Below, one piece after another: positions 23,281 through 32,800 of a DNA stretch of 64,000 bases (the stretch's first letter is position 1; each line of letters opens with the position of its first letter). This DNA comes from Symbiodinium natans (taxonomy: Eukaryota > Sar > Dinophyceae > Suessiales > Symbiodiniaceae). The notes beneath the pieces are model-generated. The model searched no databases. It was not told the origin of the DNA and worked only from the letters and a program-made list of their open reading frames with translations. The stretch covers positions 250,001 to 314,000 of the forward strand of contig CAJNDS010002151.1 in assembly GCA_905221605.1 (NCBI GenBank). The letters run 5' to 3'. The position numbers and the translations under genes were made by a program.

Positions 23281-26189
23281 TCTTCCCCTCGTTCTCTCTT
23301 GGACCTTGCAGCCCCTCCCCTCTTTGGGATACCTGTTTTAGGTTCAGATACATTGTCGACAAGGAGGTTCTATTGCGGTATCCCCTCCAAAACAAAACGG
23401 GGCCAGGGCCATTACAAGAATGGTTGGCGGCCAAGCTTGTATTGAGTATATATCCTATCTCTCCTCCAAAAGCCTAAACCCTAAACCACAAACCCTAAAC
23501 CCTCAGCCCTAAACCCCCTGCATCACCGTAGCGCAATCAAGCCGTCACCCTGCAAATGTGGACGTTCAGTTCAGCTAGGCGGGCGGCAAGAAGAAGCAGG
23601 GGCAATGATTTCCTTTGGGTATCTATCCTCCGAAACCCTAAACCCCAGGGGCGATGATTTCCTTTGGGAATAGATGCGGTTTAGGGTTTAGGGTTTAGGG
23701 TTTAGGGTTTAGGGTTTAGGGTTTAGGGTTTAGGGTTTAGGGTTTAGGGTTTAGGCTTCAGGGTTCAGGGTTTATTAGGTGTTAGGGTTTAAGGATCACT
23801 GGGCCTGGATGCCTAAGGTCTACCGCGCCACCTCGCGGCTTCTTCCTAGGTGGCGTTCGGAGCCCATTCTGCGTCACTTCTCGCGAAGGTTGGGGTTTAG
23901 GGTTTAGGGTTTAGGGTTTAGGGTTTAGGGTTTAGGGTTTGAGGGTTAGGGTTTAGGGTTTAGTTTTTTTTTCTGTGTTGTGGAGCTGTGGTGTGTTGAT
24001 AAATCTCGCCATGACAAGGGTCGCAGATGTCCTTGGAGCAAGGTTGAACGCCCCGCTTCACAACACTGAACCCGCTGCCTCACAGGGTGGCTCCTGAAAG
24101 AGTTTAGGGTTTAGGGTTTAGGGTTCAACATTCCTGAAGGCATGCTTGTCCGAGAATGTTTCATTGTTTTGCTACTTTGGACGTTTATAAGGGTCTGAAG
24201 CTCCACATGCCCTAAGCCCCAATCCATGATCGGCCAGCCACGTGGTAGGGCCGGACAGATAGGCCCCTACACCCTAAACCGCAGTTGGGGTCCAAGGGGG
24301 TAGGGTTTAGGATTTGGGGTTTGGGGTTTGGGGTTTAGGGTTTAGGGTGTAGGGTGTAGGGTTTAGGGTTTGGGGTGTAGGGGTGTAGGGTGTAGGGTGT
24401 AGGGAAGCTTACCTTGAGGAATGCCTAAGAGCTCCCTTCGGTTCCCTATAGTCATACCTCCCTCCTGAGACCCCCGTGGTCAATCCAACGTGGTTTCTTA
24501 GTCATCCTTAAACCAATGGCCGAATGCGGTTTAGGGTTTAGGGTTGAGGGTTTACACCGTCAGGATTTGCACCCACACACACACACACACACACACGCAC
24601 CTGCGTGTGCGTGCCATGAGCTTGCCATTGCGATGGGCTGGCCCAAGCACTGTTGGATTGATCATCCGATGCAGCCTTGCCTAGCTGTTTGTGCAGGCCA
24701 TGATGTTCAACGTGCAGACCACCTACTGTGAACCCTTGAACAACATGAGAGTGTACAGATAGAAACTCTGACTACTCTTCGGTATGCTCAGACCGACACG
24801 TTTCACTAAGTGTCCTCCTGGTTGTTGGCTGCACCTCCTCTACACATAATATAGGGCCCTTCATACTTAGAATTGGGTTTTGGGGGTTATTACAGTCTAA
24901 CTACAAGGGACCCTAAGGGAATACCATTATAGTAATTATTCCGATACTATTATAGTAATTATTCCGACCCCTATATTACCATCCTTTCTCGGGCCGGGCG
25001 CGCTGCTGCGCAAGATCACTTCTGTGGTCTGGTCTTTGAGCGCTCGACGCCATGGGCTACGGGAAAGGCAAGGGGAAACTTGCTTGGCCAATAGCTGAAC
25101 TTCAAGTTTTTTGGTTTCCCTTAAGCCTTAAGAGTTATTTTGTAGGAATGATAAAGCTTGTCGAGCTTTAAACCTGTTTTGGTTTCCTCAAGAGTTACTT
25201 TTTTGTATAGCAAAGTTTGACTTTTTCAGTCCTTTGTCATTGGAGAAGTAAGGAAAGTCAGAGATGATTTGAATACCTAAACCCTTAAACCCCTAAGCCC
25301 CTAAACCCCTAAACCCCTAAACTCCTAGACCCCTAAACCCCTAAGCCCCTAAACCCCTAAACCCTAAACCCCGTAAGGAAAGTTAGAGATGAGTTCTTGG
25401 ACTACTGCATCTCACGGGTCGACCCCGAAGATCGAGGCCAATGCGGCAAAGCTTCCTTTCGGTCTCTACCTTGGGATAGTGTTTAGGGTTTAGGGTTTAG
25501 GGTTTAGGGTTCAGGGTTCAGGGTTCAGGGTTCAGGGTTCAGGGTTTAGGGTTTAGGGTTTAGGGTTTAGGGTCATTATACCCTATACTGCTATGTTGGC
25601 TGCCTCAGCCCACTGACAGTCAAATAAAGGGTCTTATACTCAACATAGCGCAAAATACCAACACCAGACATTCTGATCGAGCTTGGAGCTGGCTCAGCAA
25701 ACAAGATCACACTGTGAGCCTTGGTTTGTGTGCTTCTCTGGTGATAGTCATTGTGCTCCCGTTGGTGCTTGTTCACGGTGCCGTTGCTTCGTGCTGCGCA
25801 CAAAAATTGGCACCAGATAAACACAACACAATCTTGAGCGCCTCAAACTGCACCAGCAAAAAACACAGTCTAGTGCACAAACTTCTCCAAGACCACTATA
25901 CTAGGAGCATCACCAGAAAACGCACAATCTTCAGCACAAAAGAAGGCACTATAAGCCTCAGCAACAAGTGTAGGCCACGATCGTGAGTACTTTTCAGGCG
26001 AGGCCCCTCCACCCTGTCCTTCAACCCGCGAACCCCCAAACCCTAAACGCTAAGCCCTAAACCCTATAAACCCTATAACCCCTTATAAACACTATAAATC
26101 CCATAAACTCTATGAACTCTATAAACCCTATAAACCCTGTAAACTCTGTAAACCCTAAACTCTATAAACCCGAAACCCTAAACCCCGCC

Positions 26190-26607
26190 GCGCAGGAAGC
26201 TTACGACAGAACCTGCTTCCTTTGTCCCGGCTCCTGGCCACCAGGCCCGTGCACGGCAAAAGCAAGCGCAGGCCTACGCTTACAAGGATGGGCACCCTTA
26301 CTACACCGGTTTAGGGTTTATGGTTTAGGGTTTAGGGTTTAGGGGTTAGGGGTTAGGGGTTTAGGGTTTAGCTGAGGTACCTCGCATTCAGGGCTGTGGA
26401 TTGATGGTTGAGCAACGTTTAGGGTTGAGGGTTTAGGGTCTAGGGTTTAGGCTTTATACGGTTCCGGGATGGCTCTAGTTGGTTTAGCTGGCTATGAGAC
26501 CGAAAAGCATGCGACTCTGTTGGCTTCCTCTCTGCGCGCACAGGCTCCGCTACAAGGACGGATTTCTCCGGAAGATGGGCATCGATCCTTTCGTTTGCAA
26601 GCTGAAC
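26190..26607 (+). CDS. Candidate exon pair with related Y-K-D-G motifs
   Basis: Two coding-looking pieces are separated by telomere-like arrays. The first (about 26190-26308) reads ARQKQAQAYAYKDGHPYYTG and ends at GTTTAGGG. The second (about 26543-26607) reads LRYKDGFLRKMGIDPFVCKL then NLE, and ends at the start of an inverted-repeat element (26606-26770). Splicing GA-AG across that element would continue with YSPNPGP. No family recognised. Confidence 0.35.
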
Positions 26608-26770
26608 TTGGAGGTTCATGGTACTTATTAGGTTTAGGGTTTAGGGTTTAGGGTTTAGGGTTTAGGGTTATTAAGCAATCATAACTGCACTTAGAACTGT
26701 ACTTAAGCGGCTTATATGTGGGTTATAAGTACAGTTATAGTTGGTTAATAAGTACCATGAACCTCCAAGT
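26606..26770. mobile_element. CTTGGAGGTTCATGGTACTTA element family copy with telomere insert
   Basis: Ends ACTTGGAGGTTCATGGTACT and AAGTACCATGAACCTCCAAGT; a TTTAGGG array follows the left end. Other copies: about 28054-28179 (left end altered), 41078-41181, 54181-54277. Confidence 0.8.
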
Positions 26771-26889
26771 ACTCTCCAAACCCTGGACCCTACACTACAT
26801 GGCCTTAAATGGGATGCTCAGTGTTACTGGGCAAGAGGTTGAGGGCTTAGGGGTTCTGAAAAAATGGGCGCGCCCTACTCCTGAAGCCG

Positions 26890-27000
26890 AGCCCAGTGGT
26901 ACCCTTCCTTTTTGGTTCAAGGTTCCCTTATGAAGTAACCGACCCAAAATACGTGTGAGTTTAGGGTTTAGGGTTTAGGGTTTAGGGTTACTGGGCTACC
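26890..27000. mobile_element. GTAGCCCAGTGG family copy interrupted by a telomere array
   Basis: Left half AGCCCAGTGGTACCC and centre AAGGTTCCCTTATGAAGTAA are intact; a four-unit TTTAGGG array replaces part of the right arm, followed by GTTACTGGGCTACC. Confidence 0.8.
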
Positions 27001-27267
27001 AAGCAGAAGTACACAGGGGTCCAACACCACAATTCCCTAAGCCCTAAACCCTCAGCCTACAGGGAGGGCATGTCAGGATCCCCAAACAGGAATGCCAGCA
27101 AGCAAAACACGGAGGCCCCCAAAACCCCGAAGGGATGGGTGTCGTGAAAGCATGGAGTTCTTGGCACACGCGTGCGCATCGGCTCGGCAGTGTTGAGCAC
27201 GATTGTTTTTGGGTAACCTACCGCTATCCGGAGCGTGCATTTTTATATAGTACCTCCCTGAAGGTCC

Positions 27268-27412
27268 ATATTCTACAAGGAGGGCCGGAGGACCCCCCCC
27301 TACTTATAAGTAGAGCTATAAATGCCCTAAAATGGGTTATAAGGCTCCTAACTTAGGTTATAAGTCCCTTAACAATAGTTAGTACAGTAAGGGGGGCCCC
27401 TCCTTGTAGATC
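27268..27412. mobile_element. CTACAAGGAGGGGCCCC element family copy
   Basis: Left CTACAAGGAGGGCC and right GGGGGGCCCCTCCTTGTAG, inner GGGTTATAAGGCTCCTAACT. A second copy lies at about 27640-27786, only 230 bp downstream in the same orientation. Confidence 0.75.
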
Positions 27413-27427
27413 ACCCCCCCACCCCTT

Positions 27428-27595
27428 CCATGTCTGCCCATCCCTTCTTTTTCGGCGCAACGCGTCTGTCGTCTTGCTGAGGTTGATAGGGTTTAGGGTT
27501 TAGGGTTATTAGGGTTTAGGGGTTAGGGTTTAGGGTTTAGGGTTTAGGGTTGAGGTTGAAGAAACATGGGATCTCTACCGCAAGAGTGGCGTGAT
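27428..27595 (+). CDS. Candidate exon pair split by a duplicated-target telomeric insertion
   Basis: Left piece (about 27430-27480) reads PSFSAQRVCRLAE; right piece (27554-27595) reads VEETWDLYRKSGVIM. The 9 bp TGAGGTTGA occurs at 27478-27486 and again at 27551-27559 with a TTTAGGG array between. Splicing GAG|GTTGA to GAG|GTTGA (GT-AG) restores one frame and the pre-insertion sequence. No family recognised. Confidence 0.4.
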
Positions 27596-28722
27596 CATGT
27601 GAGGGTCGCTTTAAACTCGGGTCCATGTTGGGAGACTCTTTTTTTGGTAAGGGACCCTCTACAAGACAGGGCCCCCCTGTTAGAAGTAGAGTTACAAGGA
27701 CCCTAGATTGGGTTATAAGGATCCTCGCTTCGGTTCTAAGTCCCTTAACTTTCGTTCGTGTAGTAAGGGGGGCCCCTCCTTGTAGGCACCGATAGTAAGG
27801 TGCCCGAATTTAGGGCAACTACCGTTGGGCAATGCACGCAGATGGAACCCAAAACCTTGACCCTAAACCCTAAACCCTAAACCCTAAACCCTAAACCCTA
27901 AACCCTAAACCCTAAACCCCCGAACCCTAAACCCTAAACCCTAAACCCTAGACAACTGAGGAAATGGACCAGGAAGGATGGACGGATCTCGGCCAGGCCA
28001 GGGATTCGAGTTTCGGGTTGGGATGTTCCCCGTTATACTAACACTAGGTCCAGGGTACTTAATAGCCACTACATTTGCAGTTATAACCCACATAAAAGTC
28101 CCTTGAGTAGCAGACTCATAACTGGGTTACAAGTACAGATATAATTGGGTTAGTTAGTAAGTACCATGAAGCTCCAAGCATTTCTTGATAGGGAGTTTAG
28201 TACCCCCCATTAAAATCCCCACTAAGGACCGTTTAGTACAACGAGAACACATCCCAAGTCTAGGGTTTATAGGGATTCGTGGGGGTTTCGGTTTTTCTTG
28301 GCTTGCGCTGCCTTGTGAGTATCCTGAGATGGAGCGAAGTGGGTTGAGTCTTTGGGTCCAAAAGAGATCGCGCACAGCCTGGATGCGACAAAAAAATGGG
28401 ATTTCGGGTTTAGGGGTTAGGGGGTTTAGGGTTTAGGGTTTAGGGTTTAGGAATTTAGGGTTTAGGATTTCGGGTTGTGGGAGCTTTGCGGAGCCGACTC
28501 CTCAAGTCCCGATGCGTACCCAGGAATAGGGTTTTAGAGAGACAGGGTTTATAGGGTTTTGTGAGAGAGAGAGGGTTTATAGGGTTTTGCTCTGTGTGCA
28601 GGTCCTGGCGTTGGATGACTTCTCGCGATGGACATCCATGGATGTCAGGGAAGTGGTCCAGGAACCCTGTCTTGAGCTTTGTGTTAGACACTGGTACCCC
28701 TTTATATGCTCCCCCTACATAC

Positions 28723-28830
28723 CCCTAAGGATCCATGTACCTATATAGTATAAACTTGGGCCTTAAAGGAGTTCCTATGTAGTAGCTTTAGGGCCCGAGT
28801 GTATACTATCTAGGTACATGGATCCTTTGG
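28723..28830. mobile_element. GGTCCATGTACCTATATAGT element family copy
   Basis: About 105 bp with ends CCTAAGGATCCATGTACC and GGTACATGGATCCTTTGGG, inner TACTTGGGCCTTAAAGGAGT and AGTAGCTTTAGGGCCC. Other copies: 16309-16388 (with telomere insert to 16541), about 16640-16715, 21632-21750, about 22760-22860, 29988-30096 (in P450 intron 1), about 32088-32192 (P450 intron 5), about 38497-38545, 62039-62133. Confidence 0.8.
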
Positions 28831-29033
28831 GTTGGTATACCCTAAACCCTAAACCCTAAACCCTTAGACCCTAGACCCTAAACCCTAAACCCTAAAACCT
28901 AAACCCTGAACCCTAAACCCTAAACCCTTACCAGAGTCCTTATTCCAGAAAGCCCCCAAAGAAGGTTCCTCACGGAGCAGATCGAACTCGAACAGACTAA
29001 GCTCATGTGAGCTCTGCAGGTTGCTGCTGAAGG

Positions 29034-29137
29034 GGGTTTAGGGTTTAGGGTTTAGGGTTTAGGGTTTAGGGTTTAGGGTTTAGGGTTTAGGGTTTAGGGT
29101 TTAGGGTTTAGGGTTTAGGGTTTAGGGTTTAGGGTTT
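29034..29137. repeat. TTTAGGG array, about 14 units
   Basis: Homogeneous array upstream of the P450 start. Preceded by a small open stretch reading FLTEQIELEQTKLM at about 28968. Confidence 0.97.
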
Positions 29138-29264
29138 GGTCCTTCAAGCCCCTTAAGCCTGTAAAAATTGGACCCCGCGGTCTAGCTAAAGGTTTTGGGC
29201 TTTAGGGATGTTCGGGGTGTTTAAGGTTTAAGGTTTAGGGACAGCCTCAGCTTAACACAGTAGT

Positions 29265-29372
29265 ACTTTAGTAGTAGAGTAGGTAACCTTTAACCTTTTC
29301 GGGGTAGTATAATCCCCTAAGTACCCCAAAGGTTAACCTTTAATTCCCCCTGGTTACTGGACAACTAAGGTA
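29265..29372. mobile_element. GTAGGTAACCTTTAACC element family copy
   Basis: Internal inverted halves AGGTAACCTTTAACCTTTT and AAAGGTTAACCTTT around GGGGTAGTATAATCCCC; right end CTGGACAACTAAGG. Other copies: about 32908-33007 (P450 intron 8), 38755-38845, 47137-47245, 50305-50404, 56170-56280, 56636-56733, 60218-60335 and a tandem-like block 61738-61998. Confidence 0.75.
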
Positions 29373-29875
29373 CTTTATATGCCCCTCACTTTGGCATGTG
29401 AGCCAGCGAAATCCCTACTTGGTACTCAGAACCCACTTCCAAGCCTACTTGGTGATTTCTCTGAATTCTGGTTCCTTTTGGGGTCCTTGTTATAAGGCGG
29501 CCCCTCTCAATTTAGGGTACCCAAAAAAGGACCCTAATTTAGAGAGCTCGCCCCTCATAAACCTACTCAGAGGACTTGGGGGCTTATAACTTGTGCCGAC
29601 GTTTGACCATGTCGGTGTGGGGACGTGATTTCTTGCTTTGGCTCTAAGGCCTTCGTGCATGCATCTCATAGATCATTCCCTGTGGCTCCCAGCATACAAG
29701 TCATACCTACATTGGGGTCTAAAGTCTGCAAATAATACCCACTTAGGGTTTAGGGTTTAGGGTGTAGGGTTCAGGGTGTAGGGTTCACGGTGTATGGTTT
29801 AGGGTTTAGGGTTTAGGGTTTAGGATTTAGGGTTTAGGGTTTAGGGTTTAGGAGCCTTAGGGATTCGTGAGAGCC

Positions 29876-32800
29876 ATGGCAGCCATGGGTCTCAGCAAGG
29901 AGGCCCCGAAGGCGCCCCTCTTCGCCGCCTGCGTGGCTGGCATCCTCGCAGGCTACGTGGTTCTGCGCAGGTGGCTTATAGGGATAACCCAAAGGATCCA
30001 TGTACCTAGATTTTATACACTCGGGCCCTAAAGCTACTACATAGGAACTCCTTTAAGGCCCAAGTTTATACTATATCGGTACATGGATCCTTAGGGTAAA
30101 TTGGAAATCCTTTGCTCTTCTTGTGAAAAGATTTTTATGTAGTTTTTGGGGCACTTTAATTCCTAAGGAACAGCTAACATGATTTTTTTTTGCCAGGGTT
30201 CCAAGTTCGGCTTAGGTGGTGGTGGTCACGGAAGCTCCCCCCTGGTAGCATGGGCTGGCCCCTGCTGGGGGAGACCTTGTCCTACGTGTCGGGTCAGGAA
30301 GAGTTCATTGCGGCAAGGCTTCTCAAGTATCTATATCCCCCTTTGGAATGGTTTTATATTTTTTATATAAAACTCAAGAGGATATTAAAAAGAACATTTT
30401 TGTTAAGGTTGTAAGGGGAGTATAGGTATGGCGGCACGTTTAAGTCAAACGTCCTCTTCGTCCCAACTGTTTTCCTGGCGGTGACCGAAAGCAACGCCAA
30501 GCTCATCCACTCCAAGCGTAGCTAGGCAAAGCAAGAGCTACTGATTGCCGCACATGGTTGCTGTTCAGGGTGGGAAATGTTGCCCCAAACCCTAAACCCT
30601 AAACCCGAAACCCTAAACCCTAAACCCTAAACCTAGTGTTGGTTGATTGAACTCGGCTCGAAGTGGTTGAACTGAAGCCGGGTCCAAGAATGTAGGGGTT
30701 CTTCAAAACCTCGATCGGACCTTGGGATGTTCCCCCTTACACTAAGTGTCCTGAATAGCGAAATCTGATATAGGGGTACTATAGTCCAGGGTTTAGGGTT
30801 TAGGGTTTAGGGTTTAGGGTTTAGGGTCCCTGTTTAAGGACTGTTAGTATAAGCGGGAACATCCCAAATCGGACCTTAAATGGCCTTCGAAAGTCAGCCG
30901 CGCCATCCAGAGCCAGGCAACCCTTCAGCCCCCCTAGGGTTTAGGGTTTAGGGTTTAGGGTTTAGGGTTTAGGGTCTCCGGCCCGATACACAGCCTAATC
31001 TTGCCATGAAAACCTGGACTCTGATCCCTATACAAACCCTGAAGTCCTGGAGATTCATCCCGGCATCGCAAGCCCATCAAGCAACCCTAAAACCGGAAAA
31101 CCCCAAAACCCTAAAACCCGAAAAACTCTAAACCCTCTAAACCCTAAGACCCTCTAAAACCCTAAGCCCTAAAGTTGAAAACCCAAACTCTAAAACCCTA
31201 AGGCCCTTAACAATCCACACCCTAAATTTTTTAAAGCCCAAGAACGCTAAACCTTCCCTAAATCCCTAAAACCCTGAAGCTGAAAATCCTGAAACCCTGC
31301 ACCCGAAGCCATTCAGGTGACCTTGGTTGATACGCGAAACCCTGAAACCCTGAAACCCTGAAACCCTGAAACCCTGAAACCCTGAAACCCTGAACCCCTG
31401 AAACCCTAAACCCTAAATCCTAAAAACCCAAAGCCGCCCAGGTGACCTTGGTTGGCCAGCTCACTTCAAGAAGGTCATGGGGGAGACCTCAGTTCCCATG
31501 GCCGCCAGCCGGAAGGGAGGGAAGGTTTAGGGTTTAGGGTTTAGGGTTTAGGGTTTAGGGTTTAGGGTTTAGGGTTTAGGGCTTAGGGTTTAGGGTTTAG
31601 GGTTCAGGGTTTAGGGTTTAGGGTTTAGGTTGATATGGTTTAGGGTTCAGGGTTTAGGGTTCAGGGTTCAGGATAAGGCTTTTGGGTTTGGAGTTCTTCT
31701 AGGGTTCTGGGCTCTTCTCTTGGGCCGCCTCTTCAGGTCAACGACCCGCTCCACAAGCGCCTGCGCAACACGAGCACGCGGGCCTTCACAAACCAGCAGC
31801 TGGATTTGTACCTGCCGGTGTTGCAACTCAGCCTTGAGAGGTGGTTTAGGCTTTAGGCTTTAGGCTTTAGGCTTTTTAGGCTTTTTAGGCTTCTTAGGCT
31901 TTTTAGGCTTTTTAGGCTTTTTAGGCTTTTTAGGCTTTTTAGGCTTTTTAGGCTTCTTAGGCTTTTTGGGCTTTAGGCTTTAGGGTTTAGGCTTTAGGCT
32001 TTACGGTTTAGGGTCTAGGGTTCTTTGCATAAGCTCTGCCTGCCGTACCAAGGTATTCCAGCATTCCCAATTATCGATCCCAAGGGTCCGTGTCCCTCAT
32101 TATTCTGTACTTGGGCCACAAAGTCCCTGGATAGCAGGTTATTTCAGGCCAACAAGTCCCGATTTAGTCACATGGACCCTTAGGATATTATACTTCCGTT
32201 TCTAAGCACCTACTATCCCTGTGGAGTGTAGGGTGTCACTATGTCAGACTCGGAACTTTTGCCGAAGGCACAAGTTGAGCGCCAAGTACCTGAAGGAGTG
32301 GGCAGCACAAGGCACGTCTGAGCCCAGAGACGTCTATTTCCAGATCAAGAAGTACCTCGGCCGTTCAGACGCTGCCTTGGCGCAAAAAACGCATCCCTAA
32401 ACCCTAAACCTACCCTAAACCCTGGACCTCACTACGAAGGGGCATCTCTGCTTTTCAAAGAGGGAGGTTCGAAGAGCAATCGAGGTATCCCTAAACCCTA
32501 AACCCTAAACCCTAAACTCCTCCCTGCTTTCCAAGAAGGAGCGTACAAGAGCAATCGAGGTATGCCTTCGAGTGTGGACAGGCCGTCATTTTGGGCTCCG
32601 CCGTCACCGAAAGCGAGCTCCTTGGGGACATGAACCCTAAAATTGGGCTTAGGGTTTGGTTTAGGGTTCAGGGGTTTAGGGTTCAGGGTTCAGGGTTTTT
32701 ACCCTCTACTACAATACTCCCTATAAGGGTATGGGAACCGTAAGCCCCTTGTTATCGTGCGCATTTGGTCCTCAAGGCTCGACCATTTCATGCACCTATT

